From CAYWFP01 sp964457365 (GTDB taxonomy: Bacteria; Planctomycetota; SZUA-567), in assembly GCA_964457365.1 (NCBI GenBank), contig CAYWFP010000033.1, positions 1-35,402 of the forward strand: 35,402 nt of DNA. The letters run 5' to 3'. The translations under genes and the position numbers were made by a program. Below the pieces are notes generated by a model. It was not told the DNA's origin and did no database searches. It saw only the letters and a program-made list of their open reading frames with translations. This document shows positions 6,435 through 15,436 of this stretch, in pieces (the first letter of the stretch is position 1; each line of letters begins with the position of its first letter).

Positions 6435-9400
6435 TCAGGGATTCTGCTCGAGGGGGATGATCTGCGTCTCCTGTTTCGGCAGCTTTGGCGGGGGCAAGCG
6501 CCAGCGCGCGGCGTAATCGGTGCTGTGGCGGCGGTCGAAGAGGCTCATCCAGAAGCGCATCGGCGTGTACCATAGCCAGCGCCCGTGCCATGAGGTGAAG
6601 AGAAACAGCAGCAGCGCCCCGATGAGTACCGGCGAGTTGAAGCGTGAAAACGGCATCTCGACATCGTAGAGAATATAAACGAAGCCCAGGAAGAGCGTTC
6701 CGCCGATCAGAACGAGAAGGGAGTTGGCATAGTTATACTTCTCGATGAAGCGGAAGAGCGTATCGTTGAGACTGACCAGCACCGGCACGACAATCAATGT
6801 CAGCAGCGTAGCCAGAATCAAACCAAAGATGACCGCAACGGCCATCGGCCCCCACCATTGGCTGGATTGACTTGCCCATTGGATGCGCCAGGCGTGAAAA
6901 TCATAACTCGTGCCGACGGCCATGGGGATCAAGCCCAGGATCGTGGTGATCGCCGTCAGCAACACCGGCCGCAACCGCGTAGCGCCGGCGGCGATAATAG
7001 CGTCGGTGAGCCCCAGACCGCGCGCGCGGAGTTGGGTTATGTAATCAACGAGAACGATCGCGTTGTTGACTACGACCCCCGCGAGGCTGATGACGCCGAC
7101 ACCGACCATGATAATGCCGAAGGGCATGTTGCAAAGCCCCAAGCCCAGGAAAACCCCGCCGATGGAGAGCAGCACCGCGCTCATTATAATGAATGGCGTG
7201 GCAAGCGAGTTGAACTGGGCGACGAGGATGAAGAGAATGAGGAAGATCGCGATAAGCATGGCCTCGGAAAGAAAATCGCGCGCCTCGCGTTCGTATTCGT
7301 TCTCGCCGGTGAATTCGTATCGATACCCCGACGGCGGCGCAAAGACGTCGACGGAGCGCTTCCGGATCAACCCCGGGAAGGCGGCGCCCAGCAGATCCTG
7401 GTTGAGGTTCTGCAACTCGTGCTGCGGAAGCTTGCGCGCGCCGTGGCGCAGCTTTCGCACCGTCGCTTCCGGTACGCCGGCCCCCTCGAAAATGTCGGCA
7501 CGGTACAGGTCGGAGCGTTTGAGCATCGCGTTGAGCGCTTCAATGATTTTGATCTTCCCCTTGATCTCCATGGGGACGCCGGGGTTGTACTCACTCACCT
7601 GTTCGATAGCCGAAGAGCCGAGTTGGGCATAAATGCAATAGGCGGGGCTGGCGTCTTCGGGGACGCCGAAAAACGAGTGAAAGACCGAGCCCTCGCGCGC
7701 AGCGGCATTGCGCAGCGCCTGCATGAATCCCGGCCAATCTCGAATATCGTTTCGGCGCAACGCAGCAGAACCCTTCATCAGATCTTCGGCCTTGCCCCGG
7801 GCGACAGCGCCGGTGATTTTCGTTTCGTCAACATCGGCGGTAACGGTGACGACGCGACGAAAATTGATCCGCGTAATCGTGCCGAGTCCGCCGGCATAAC
7901 GCACCTTGGCGACGCTGGAGAGCGGCACCTTGCCGTAAGCCGGGCTCTGGAGAAAAATGCGGCCGAGCGTATCGACACGGCGGCGATCGTTATCGAGGAA
8001 ACGGACGACGATGTCGTAGTCCTCGTCGCCTTCGCGGTACAGCGAACACTTGATGCCGTTAAACGCCAGTCGCAGCGCGTAGCCGACATCGGCAGACTGC
8101 AATCCAAGCACCCCGGCGCGCTTTCGATCAACAACCACTTCGACAGTCGGCGTACCGGAGACGTAGTCGTCGCGAACGTTACGGACGAACTCGACTTGCT
8201 TGACGTATTCCTGCGCCTCGGCGGCAAGGCGCCCCAAGGTGGCGAAGTCCTCGCCGGAGATCTCGATATTGATCGGCGCGCCGGTAGGCGGGCCGTCTTT
8301 CACCCGGGTCACCAACACCTCCGCGCCGGGAATATCCCGTACCAGCGGCGGCATGAGGTCGTTGACGATCGCCTGGGTCGATTTGTCGCCTCGTTCCTCG
8401 AAATCGATAAAGTTGAGGGTGACGCGATTAGCAGACTGTCCGCCGAAAAAATCGCCGCCGGGAACGGTGGATGCGCGTTCGGAAACATATTTTACCAAGG
8501 GCAGAAAAGAAGGGCTGCGGCCTTCGTAGTCGACGATGGCGTCACGATAACCGACATCGCGTCGAGGTACGCCGCCGATACCGCTTGCGTGCTGATCGCA
8601 AAGACGTACGGCGACTTCCCGAACGATACGATCGCAGTATTCGAGACTAGCGCCCTCAGGCATCTTCAATTCAACGTCGGCGACATCAGGATCCGGAGTC
8701 GGGAAGAACTCCGTCGCCTTCTCCAGGCCAATGCGGAGCATCCAGAAATAAACCATGCAGACGCAGACGAAAACGGCAAAAGCGACAACAGCAAGACGAA
8801 AACGAAGCGCGCCGCGCAGCAGCCAGCGATAGGCGCTTAAAATCGGACCGCCTCCGGCCAGCATCGGATGCTCGCCACCTGACATGATCTCGTCAGCGGT
8901 GGCGCGTCGCCGGCGATTGTCCGCTTTCATCAGTACGGCCGCCAGTGCCGGGTTGATGATCAAGGCGACAAAGAGGCAGCATGCGAGCGTGATGATGACC
9001 GTCCGCGGGATAAAGCCCATGAAGCCCCCCATGACCCCGCCCCACCAGAGAAGCGGCACGAAGGCGCCGATGGTGGTCAGGGCGGACCCGATGATCGGGT
9101 AGGCCACCTCGCTGGTGGCACGCATGGCCGCCTCCAGACGCGGGACGCCCTGCTGCATGAAGCGGTAGATATTCTCGATGATGACGATGGCGTTGTCGAC
9201 GAGCATCCCGAGCGCCAGCGTCAGGGAGAAGAGAACGACCATGTTGAGGGTGATGCCCATGAACCGCAAGACGATAAAGCTCATCAACATGGACAGCGGG
9301 ATACTGAGGCTGACGAGGATGGCGTTGCGAAGTCCCATGGCGAAGAAAACGATAACGACCACCAGCAGCAGTCCGGTTAGGATATTGTTCTCAAGATCGG

Positions 9401-10388
9401 ACACCATGTCGCGAATCTCGTTGGAGCGGTCCTGGATGCGGATAACCTCGACCCCAGGCGGCCAGGAAGGCCGGACCCGCTCGATCAAGGCGTCGCAATC
9501 GTCGACGATACGGATGACGTTTTCGCCGGAGCGCTTCTTCACGTCCACCAGCACCGCGTTGCGGCCGTTGATTCGACCGTGACTTTCGCGGTCCTCGATG
9601 CCGTCGACGATGCGGCCGAGGTCGCGTAGCCAAACTTCGCCGCCGCCGGGCGCGTCGATAACGATGTCGGCGAGGCCGCGCACGTCTTCGAACTCGCTCG
9701 GTACGCGCACCTGGTATCGTCCCGTCTCGGTGCGGACGAAGCCGCCGGAGGTATTCTGGTTCTCCCGCGGCACGATGCTCGGAACCCGTTCGAACCCGAT
9801 GCCGTATTGAGTCAGGCGCTCGGGGTCGATCTCGACATGAATCTCGCGCTCGACCTTGCCACCGAGTTCGACCTCCAAAACGCCTGGGATGCCTTCGATA
9901 TCGTCGCCAAGGTCTTCGGCGAGTTCGGTAAGGTCGCGCACGCTCATCTCGGCCGAAAGCGCCAGGGTTAGAATCGGCATCTCCGAGAAGTTGACCTCGA
10001 AGACCACCGGGTCGTCGTCGAGGTCGGTCGGCAATTCCGGCTTGGCCAGATCGACCTTGTCTTTGACGCGATTGAGGGCGTCCTCGATATCCACGTCGGT
10101 ATCGAACTCGATGTTGATCTGGCTGACGCCCTGCCCTGATGAACTGGAGACCTTCTTGACGCCGCTGAGGCCCTTGAGCTTCTTCTCGATGGGGACGGTG
10201 ACGAGCTTCTCCATATCCTCGGGAACAACGCCCTGATAGTAGGTGCTGATGAAGACATAAGGCACCTGCACGTCGGGCGCGGCCTCGCGCGGAAGGTGGT
10301 GATAGCAATAGAGCCCCGCGACGATGATCAGCACGGTGAGGAAGAAGACGGTGACTCGATTCTTTACGGCGGTATCGGAGACGATCAT
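6435..10388 (-). CDS. RND efflux permease, enlarged (HAE1/AcrB-like)
   Basis: This inner-membrane proton-driven pump would extrude drugs or metabolites through a tripartite complex. Typical features are TM1 (11-30), the porter domains, the TM4 motif GMLVDNAIVIIENI (394-407) with one acidic residue of the proton relay, and its repeat-half counterpart VVVNNAIVLVDYI (1105-1117). At 1317 residues it is about 270 longer than usual. Some 140 extra residues (about 871-1015) lie in the second periplasmic half, just before GYRYEFTGENE. A C-terminal extension (about 1205-1317) adds two more hydrophobic segments and a Pro/Lys/Gln-rich tail. It overlaps the adaptor gene by ATGA, so the two are translated together. 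No TolC-type outer-membrane gene is in the window. The substrate cannot be read from the sequence. Confidence 0.94.
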   Translation of the reverse strand: MIVSDTAVKNRVTVFFLTVLIIVAGLYCYHHLPREAAPDVQVPYVFISTYYQGVVPEDMEKLVTVPIEKKLKGLSGVKKVSSSSGQGVSQINIEFDTDVDIEDALNRVKDKVDLAKPELPTDLDDDPVVFEVNFSEMPILTLALSAEMSVRDLTELAEDLGDDIEGIPGVLEVELGGKVEREIHVEIDPERLTQYGIGFERVPSIVPRENQNTSGGFVRTETGRYQVRVPSEFEDVRGLADIVIDAPGGGEVWLRDLGRIVDGIEDRESHGRINGRNAVLVDVKKRSGENVIRIVDDCDALIERVRPSWPPGVEVIRIQDRSNEIRDMVSDLENNILTGLLLVVVIVFFAMGLRNAILVSLSIPLSMLMSFIVLRFMGITLNMVVLFSLTLALGMLVDNAIVIIENIYRFMQQGVPRLEAAMRATSEVAYPIIGSALTTIGAFVPLLWWGGVMGGFMGFIPRTVIITLACCLFVALIINPALAAVLMKADNRRRRATADEIMSGGEHPMLAGGGPILSAYRWLLRGALRFRLAVVAFAVFVCVCMVYFWMLRIGLEKATEFFPTPDPDVADVELKMPEGASLEYCDRIVREVAVRLCDQHASGIGGVPRRDVGYRDAIVDYEGRSPSFLPLVKYVSERASTVPGGDFFGGQSANRVTLNFIDFEERGDKSTQAIVNDLMPPLVRDIPGAEVLVTRVKDGPPTGAPINIEISGEDFATLGRLAAEAQEYVKQVEFVRNVRDDYVSGTPTVEVVVDRKRAGVLGLQSADVGYALRLAFNGIKCSLYREGDEDYDIVVRFLDNDRRRVDTLGRIFLQSPAYGKVPLSSVAKVRYAGGLGTITRINFRRVVTVTADVDETKITGAVARGKAEDLMKGSAALRRNDIRDWPGFMQALRNAAAREGSVFHSFFGVPEDASPAYCIYAQLGSSAIEQVSEYNPGVPMEIKGKIKIIEALNAMLKRSDLYRADIFEGAGVPEATVRKLRHGARKLPQHELQNLNQDLLGAAFPGLIRKRSVDVFAPPSGYRYEFTGENEYEREARDFLSEAMLIAIFLILFILVAQFNSLATPFIIMSAVLLSIGGVFLGLGLCNMPFGIIMVGVGVISLAGVVVNNAIVLVDYITQLRARGLGLTDAIIAAGATRLRPVLLTAITTILGLIPMAVGTSYDFHAWRIQWASQSSQWWGPMAVAVIFGLILATLLTLIVVPVLVSLNDTLFRFIEKYNYANSLLVLIGGTLFLGFVYILYDVEMPFSRFNSPVLIGALLLFLFTSWHGRWLWYTPMRFWMSLFDRRHSTDYAARWRLPPPKLPKQETQIIPLEQNP

Positions 10389-11713
10389 TCAGCGGACTCC
10401 GCGACGTCGCCGACCAACCGGACATCGACACCATCGTCGAGTTGACGCTGGCCGGTCACCACCAGACGTTCGCCAGCGGAAAGACCGGAGACGATCTCGA
10501 CCGTTTTCTCCTGGATCAGCCCAACGCGCACCTGGCGTCGCCTCGCCACAGCGACACGATCGGAAGCGACGCCCTCGGGCGGAGTGGCGTCGGTATGAAC
10601 ATTCTCGACGACGAAGACACTATGGATGGTCTCGCCGCCTTCCTCTTCGGCCAGGAGCGCGAACAGCGGAATAACGATCGCCCCGGGCGTGCGACGGCGG
10701 ACAACCTCGGCTTCGAGGAACATACCCGGCGCGAAACGCCCCTCGGCGTTGTCGATTTTGAGCCGCAAGCGATAGACTCGCGTACCCGATAACATCGCGG
10801 GGCTGAGGTAGGCCACCTTGCCGGTCACGCGTGGAGGATCGTCATAAGAAGTGACGTAAACCTCGCAGGCCTTCAACCCGCGGATCGCTGCGTAGTCTTT
10901 CTCCGGAATGTTGATTTCCGCCTTGAGCACTTTGTTCTCGAGCACCGTCGCCACCGGGTCGCCCGCGCCGAGGTACTCGCCGATCTCGGGGACGACCTCG
11001 TGAACGGCGCCTTCGATGGGACTGACGATAGTGCAACGCGCCAAAGCCAGAGCGGCCGTGTCGTACGCCGCTTGCGCTTGGTCGAAAGTGGCCTGCGCGG
11101 CGTCGAGTTCCGATTGCGGGGTAACGTTTTTCGCGCGCAATCCCCGCGCGCGTTTGAGTTGCGTCCGCGCCAGTTCCAGCGCGGCCTTGGCGTTGCTGAG
11201 GCCAATCCGGTAATCGCGTGCGTCGATGTGCAACAAGGGTTGGCCCTGCTCGACTCGTTCGCCATCGTCGACGGGCGTATTCTCGGTGGCGATAACGGTG
11301 CCGCCGACCTCGGCGGGAATGCTGACACTGCGCCACGCCTTGAGCATGCCCGGCAGGCGAATGCCGTCAACCAGTTCCGTCGGGACAATCGCCTGTGTCT
11401 CGACGTTGATGTATTCCTTTGGCTTCTGCTGCTGCTCGATCTCTTTCTGCTGCGCGAGAAACGCTTTCTTGGTATCGACCTGACGGGAAAGACCCGCGAG
11501 CAATCCGCCACCCACCATGATAACCAATACCAATCCCAGCATCTCCCAGAGAAACGCTTTCCACGCAGTCATCTCCTGGCGCGGGAGTTGGGCGTCGGCT
11601 TTCAGCGTCGGTTGAGACCGGGTCGGCGGTTGGGGACAATCCGCTATAGCAGAGTCTTCGTTTTGCGCAGGTTGTCCCGAATTATCCTGCGGATCGTCGG
11701 GGAGGGGCGGCAT
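10385..11713 (-). CDS. RND efflux periplasmic adaptor (membrane fusion protein)
   Basis: This 442-residue AcrA/HlyD-type adaptor would link the RND pump to an outer-membrane channel. After an unusually long, Pro/Asp/Gln-rich cytoplasmic tail of about 50 residues comes one transmembrane helix (56-75). Then follow a Gln/Glu/Lys-rich segment, a barrel-sandwich (lipoyl-like) half beginning SIPAEVGGTV, an alpha-helical hairpin rich in Ala/Gln, the second lipoyl half (CTIVSPIEGAV) and beta-barrel domains. It is anchored by a helix, not by lipid. The start at 11713 has only a distant AGGA. An internal Met48 is possible but its AGGAG lies directly against the ATG. A good promoter lies at 11795-11823, and the stop overlaps the pump's start by four bases. 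Confidence 0.93.
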   Translation of the reverse strand: MPPLPDDPQDNSGQPAQNEDSAIADCPQPPTRSQPTLKADAQLPRQEMTAWKAFLWEMLGLVLVIMVGGGLLAGLSRQVDTKKAFLAQQKEIEQQQKPKEYINVETQAIVPTELVDGIRLPGMLKAWRSVSIPAEVGGTVIATENTPVDDGERVEQGQPLLHIDARDYRIGLSNAKAALELARTQLKRARGLRAKNVTPQSELDAAQATFDQAQAAYDTAALALARCTIVSPIEGAVHEVVPEIGEYLGAGDPVATVLENKVLKAEINIPEKDYAAIRGLKACEVYVTSYDDPPRVTGKVAYLSPAMLSGTRVYRLRLKIDNAEGRFAPGMFLEAEVVRRRTPGAIVIPLFALLAEEEGGETIHSVFVVENVHTDATPPEGVASDRVAVARRRQVRVGLIQEKTVEIVSGLSAGERLVVTGQRQLDDGVDVRLVGDVAESAE

Positions 11714-11794
11714 AAGGGAAAGATCCTACACTTAAACACAAAAAGATGCAAAACGTCGGGGGAGTGAAACCTCTCACGTCGATCTGAGCATACA

Positions 11795-11823
11795 ACTTTA
11801 TCCAGAAAAGCCATAGTGGTCAA
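11795..11823 (-). promoter_or_regulatory. Sigma70-type promoter for the adaptor-RND operon
   Basis: On the - strand: TTGACC (11823-11818), exactly 17 bases, TAAAGT (11800-11795). Transcription would begin near 11788 and give a leader of about 75 nt before ATG 11713. No operator-like palindrome is evident. Confidence 0.55.
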
Positions 11824-11872
11824 GCGGGAAAAGGGCTGTCGCAACCGCATCATATATATAAGGATTACGCGA

Positions 11873-13561
11873 TTATCCGCGCCATGGCTCATGCCGCCAT
11901 CGAAGCAGAAGCGCAAAAAGCGCGCCTCCAAGTGTCAACGCGAACACCACTGGCATCAGCGCCATTCGGGCCAATTCCGGATAGCTGGTGCTGAAATGGA
12001 TCAACGTAGCATACCGCACGGCAAAGAGCGGCAAACCCGGCGGTGCGACAACAACGGTACCGCCTACATCGGCGAGTGCGAGTACGTAAGCGACCAGCCA
12101 CGCCGCGACAAGAGCGCGTATCGAGAGCGGCAGCGCCACCCGAAAGAGAATACTCGTCTGACCGGCACCGTCTAGGCGGGCGGAATCGATATAACGCCCG
12201 GGCAACCGCGAGAAAGCGCCGTAGAGGATCAGTATGGCGACCGGCAGGAAACGCACACAATAGTACAGCGGCAACATTATCGCCGAATCGCGAATGAAAG
12301 ATAACCCGCCGGGAAGGTTCCAGAAGCCGATCAGCGCCATGCCGGTCAACGGCCCGGGTAACGCGAGCAAATATATTGTCATGCCCCAGAGCAGCCAGCG
12401 CAATGCATGTCCGCCGCGATTCATCATCCATGCCAACGGCGCGGCGACAGAGACGGCCAGCAGCGCTCCGGCACCAGCGAGGATCGCAGAGGTTCCGCTT
12501 AACCCCAGCCGCTGCCAGATCGTCGCCGCCGGCAATTCGGCAGATCGGTCCGATCCAAACGACTCCGGCGCAACGGGCCGGCTGTTCTGTTGCATCTGGG
12601 GCGTATTCGTGGCGTACACGGGCTGCACGCCTTTATACAACAAATGCGCCAAGGGATATATATACATGAGCCCCTGGATTATCAGGAGTAGTCCTGCCAA
12701 AACATGCAACGACGGGCTCGGCAACAACACCCGCCGGTTCTCGATAGACTTGCGGCCTAACGGCAATTTCAGCAGGCGCGCGAAAAACGGCCGTAACAGT
12801 AGCACTCCAAGGAGTATCAGCCCCGCGAGCGGCCAGGCCGTCACCGTCGCGTGCCCGACGTCCCAGGTGCGCTGGAACGCAACGAAGATCTCCTCGGCAT
12901 AGGTCCGCGTCCACAAGGCGTCCGTGACGGTGATCTCGGTGCAGGCGAGAACGAAGACCAGCAGTCCCGCGCCGAGAACGCTCCAGGCACACTGCGGCAG
13001 CGTCACCCCTAGCAGCACCTTCCATGCCGGTCCTTCCAAGCGGGCGGCCTCCTCCAGTTCCGCCGGCACTGCCCGCACTCCGGCCGCCACAACCAGCGTC
13101 GCCAGTGGTGCGTAGGCCAGGCCCATGATCAGTCCAGCGGCGAGAATCTGCCGTATCGGCGTGGCGATAAGCCAGGCTTGCGTGAAAAGATCGACCCAGG
13201 CGGTAGTAGTGGCGTAAAGCGGCAGGCACGCCAGCGCCAGCAGCGCGAACCAGATCACCGATCGGAGAGGCAATTCGAGACGCGTCAGCAGAATCGCCAA
13301 TGGCACCGAGAGCACCAGCGCACCGAACGTGCCGACACCGGCGACGACAAGAGTGTTGCCGGCGAGATCGCCCCAGTCGGCCAACGGAGAGAAGGCATGG
13401 TCGCGCCCCGACGCCTGCAGCAAGGCCCAGATGCCTCGCGGCAGCAGCAGCAGAGGCGGCAGTAGCGCCGCCGCGGCGAGCAAGAGATATCCGCCCTGGC
13501 CGAGACCAAGGACGAAATCTTCCCAGATAAAGGTTTCGGACTTGGGCTTGGCGTCTCGCAT
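11873..13561 (-). CDS. ABC transporter permease with two fused domains (Fe3+/thiamine type)
   Basis: This inner-membrane protein of about 562 residues holds two tandem permease domains, as in FbpB/ThiP-like importers. Each has about six hydrophobic helices and one EAA loop, which docks the ATPase: EEAARLEGPAWKVLLGVTLP in the first half and DSARLDGAGQTSILFRVALP in the second. The start is unsure. ATG 13561 removes a non-hydrophobic leader, while ATG 13609 would overlap the start of the divergent gene; neither has a good ribosome site. A weak - strand promoter (CTGCCA, 18 bases, TATACT ending at 13569) would make ATG 13561 leaderless. No ATPase or binding-protein gene adjoins it, which is unusual for this class. 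The substrate is unknown; iron or another inorganic ion is a guess from family resemblance. Confidence 0.88.
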   Translation of the reverse strand: MRDAKPKSETFIWEDFVLGLGQGGYLLLAAAALLPPLLLLPRGIWALLQASGRDHAFSPLADWGDLAGNTLVVAGVGTFGALVLSVPLAILLTRLELPLRSVIWFALLALACLPLYATTTAWVDLFTQAWLIATPIRQILAAGLIMGLAYAPLATLVVAAGVRAVPAELEEAARLEGPAWKVLLGVTLPQCAWSVLGAGLLVFVLACTEITVTDALWTRTYAEEIFVAFQRTWDVGHATVTAWPLAGLILLGVLLLRPFFARLLKLPLGRKSIENRRVLLPSPSLHVLAGLLLIIQGLMYIYPLAHLLYKGVQPVYATNTPQMQQNSRPVAPESFGSDRSAELPAATIWQRLGLSGTSAILAGAGALLAVSVAAPLAWMMNRGGHALRWLLWGMTIYLLALPGPLTGMALIGFWNLPGGLSFIRDSAIMLPLYYCVRFLPVAILILYGAFSRLPGRYIDSARLDGAGQTSILFRVALPLSIRALVAAWLVAYVLALADVGGTVVVAPPGLPLFAVRYATLIHFSTSYPELARMALMPVVFALTLGGALFALLLRWRHEPWRG

Positions 13562-13576
13562 CTTCGCGAGTATAAT
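13548..13576 (+). promoter_or_regulatory. Sigma70-type promoter for the exported-protein gene at 13608
   Basis: TTGGCG (13548-13553), 17 bases, then a perfect TATAAT (13571-13576), 31 nt before ATG 13608. The -10 overlaps a TATACT on the other strand (13574-13569) that could serve the divergent permease gene. Confidence 0.6.
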
Positions 13577-13607
13577 GGAATCGTCGGTTTCATGGCAGGG
13601 AATCTCC

Positions 13608-14291
13608 ATGGCACGAATCGTTATTTTGCTTCTGGGACTTCTTCCGCTATTCAGCGGAACCGTCTATGCCGGAGACGAACCCGAGCTGCGGACGGTCTAC
13701 GTCGTCACTCTGGACGGCCGCCTCATCGAAGCCGAGTACGAAGGTTTTCGCGACGGATTCTTCCTGTTGCGTTTGCCCGATCACAAGCTCGAGATCAGCC
13801 CCAACCACGTCCGCGGCATCTTTCGCGAACACCGCGACGCGGAAATCGCGCTCAATAACAAACAGGGCGATTTCACCAAACCGAGCGAAAAAGAGGAGGC
13901 GTATTTCCACCGCCCCCCGCCAGACGGGCCAGAAGAACATGGGGCCGACTTCGGCGAATCCTGCGCGATGGCCAGGCGCATCGCCGCAGAATATGTCCGC
14001 GAAGAGACGGATATCTTCCACCTGCAACGACTTATGGGACACGCGCGATTTGCCGACAAACTGCCGCTGGGGTGGCCGCTCGAACCACAACTTTACAGAC
14101 CGCTGATCCTGGTCATCGCTATCCGCAGCGAAATGGGCGCCAAGCATGAGATGCGCCAGAAGCTGTGGGGATACGTAGACATGCTGAAACATTCCGATAT
14201 GCCGGAGCCGAAAAAAGTAGAAATCATGAAGCTCGTCCTGCAGTTGTCCAACGAACTCGACCTGAGCCGGAAGAACACGTCCGAGCGCTGA
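13608..14291 (+). CDS. Exported protein of unknown function
   Basis: This 227-residue protein begins with a clear signal peptide (hydrophobic core IVILLLGLLPLF, likely cut after VYA at about residue 21), so it is probably periplasmic. The first 60 mature residues (TVYVVTLDGRLIEAEYEGF and onward) look like beta strands. The rest is helical, with many charged residues. I recognise no domain or catalytic motif. ATG 13608 has AGGGA about six bases upstream and a strong promoter before it; the longer open frame (from 13329) runs antisense to the permease. It is transcribed away from the permease gene, and the next gene also encodes an exported protein, but that one has its own promoter. Confidence 0.78.
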   Translation: MARIVILLLGLLPLFSGTVYAGDEPELRTVYVVTLDGRLIEAEYEGFRDGFFLLRLPDHKLEISPNHVRGIFREHRDAEIALNNKQGDFTKPSEKEEAYFHRPPPDGPEEHGADFGESCAMARRIAAEYVREETDIFHLQRLMGHARFADKLPLGWPLEPQLYRPLILVIAIRSEMGAKHEMRQKLWGYVDMLKHSDMPEPKKVEIMKLVLQLSNELDLSRKNTSER

Positions 14292-14330
14292 AGAACGACG
14301 AAAAAGTAAACCCAGGCCATCCGGAAGACG

Positions 14331-14358
14331 TTGACTTCCCTCCTGCAAATCATACACT
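14331..14358 (+). promoter_or_regulatory. Sigma70-type promoter for the TPR-protein gene
   Basis: TTGACT (14331-14336), 16 bases, TACACT (14353-14358). Transcription would begin near 14365 and give a leader of about 50 nt with a strong AGGAGGGGG ribosome site before ATG 14416. Confidence 0.5.
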
Positions 14359-14415
14359 ATACCGTATCGCACACACCCGACATCGTACCGATGTCACGGC
14401 GGCAGGAGGGGGATC

Positions 14416-15204
14416 ATGCGCATTCGATACTGCGTTTGGCTGGTGGCGCTACTGGCCCCGTCGACCGTCGCCCAAGGTGGCGAGACGCAACCGGGAACGG
14501 GAGTGTTGAAGGTCTGTAGCGCGCCGTTTCACTGCGCCGTCTTTTTTCGCGACAAACGCTATGTTAAAGACCGGGCGGTGATGACGTTCGAACGCGTTCC
14601 CGTCGGCACCCACCAGGTCCGATTCGAACACGAAGGCAAGGTATTGGCTCGCACCGCCGAGATACGCTCGGGCGAGACGACCATCCTCTTCGGCGCGCTC
14701 AAGGATGCCGAAGCACCGGGCGTATACAATCCGCGCGGCGAGATCATGGAGCCGCCGCCGGTACCGACGGTAGTCCGTCATGCCCCCGATTCGGCTATGG
14801 CCGACGAACTGTACCGTTATGCCGAGTTGCTGCGTAATTCGTTCAACCCGTTTCTGCGCAAGAAACGGTATCGGCACGCGGAACGGATCTACCGCATGAT
14901 CGTACGCCATTGGCCCGATACGCGTATCGCCGGGTTGAGTCACTATCGCCTGGGACAGATCTACGAATCGTCGTATTACCAGCGTTACGCCCCAGCCGCG
15001 GAGGAATACCAGGCCGCATTGGCGCATCCGCTGCCGGAGAATCCGCAGATTTACTTGCAGATCGCCGAAGTGTACGAGCGCGGGGTACGCGACTACGCCC
15101 GCGCTCGCCAGTGGTACGAGAAGGCCGCCGAAAAGGCCGTCGACGAGACCACTCGCCGCAACGCCGCCGGACGCGCTGCGAGCCTGCAGCAACGCGGCTT
15201 CTGA
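14416..15204 (+). CDS. Exported PEGA-like and TPR-repeat protein
   Basis: This 262-residue protein has a signal peptide (about residues 1-19, ending STVA). It is followed by a PEGA-like beta domain (about 29-80: LKVCSAPFHCAVFF, a PVGTHQVRFEHEGK turn, then a GETTIL strand). The C-terminal half (about 130-260) has TPR-like helices: YRHAERIYRMIVRHWP, APAAEEYQAAL and YARARQWYEKAAEKA. Such proteins usually act as scaffolds in the periplasm; the partner is unknown. AGGAGG lies seven bases before the ATG. A small gene starts 13 nt after the stop, so the following genes may be co-transcribed. Confidence 0.82.
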   Translation: MRIRYCVWLVALLAPSTVAQGGETQPGTGVLKVCSAPFHCAVFFRDKRYVKDRAVMTFERVPVGTHQVRFEHEGKVLARTAEIRSGETTILFGALKDAEAPGVYNPRGEIMEPPPVPTVVRHAPDSAMADELYRYAELLRNSFNPFLRKKRYRHAERIYRMIVRHWPDTRIAGLSHYRLGQIYESSYYQRYAPAAEEYQAALAHPLPENPQIYLQIAEVYERGVRDYARARQWYEKAAEKAVDETTRRNAAGRAASLQQRGF

Positions 15205-15217
15205 CGAGGGCGAGCCG

Positions 15218-15415
15218 GTGGTCGAGAAGGAGGACAGCAGCTTCTGTGGCCGGCCTTATATCGGCATCTACTTCGAGTGCTGTGATGTTTACGCACGGAT
15301 CTACCGGAACAAGGACGGCAAGCACTACGCCGGCTGGTGCCCGCGCTGCGGTCGGCGGGTCAAACTCCATGTCGGCGAAGGCGGCACCGACAGCCGCTTC
15401 TTCAGCGCCGGTTGA
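15218..15415 (+). CDS. Small Cys-rich protein, zinc-ribbon-like
   Basis: This 65-residue protein starts at GTG 15218, with GAGGG about eight bases upstream. It has Cys10, an adjacent Cys pair in FECC (21-22) and a CPRC knuckle (41-44), followed by a Gly-rich VGEGGT turn. The cysteines could bind one zinc. From memory, similar short proteins with the RPYIGIYFECC and CPRCGR pattern occur in planctomycetes and relatives, with no known role. It is squeezed between the TPR-protein gene (13 nt) and the next gene (21 nt), consistent with an operon. Its composition and in-frame signature support a real gene despite its size. Confidence 0.7.
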   Translation: MVEKEDSSFCGRPYIGIYFECCDVYARIYRNKDGKHYAGWCPRCGRRVKLHVGEGGTDSRFFSAG

Positions 15416-15436
15416 TTGACAAGGAGAGCGAATACC

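Noticed and set aside
6858..8840. 660-codon open frame antisense to the RND pump
   Set aside because: It is a shadow frame of a clear RND gene with no recognisable domain; its Asp/Arg/Glu/Ala/Gly-rich composition is typical of the complement strand.
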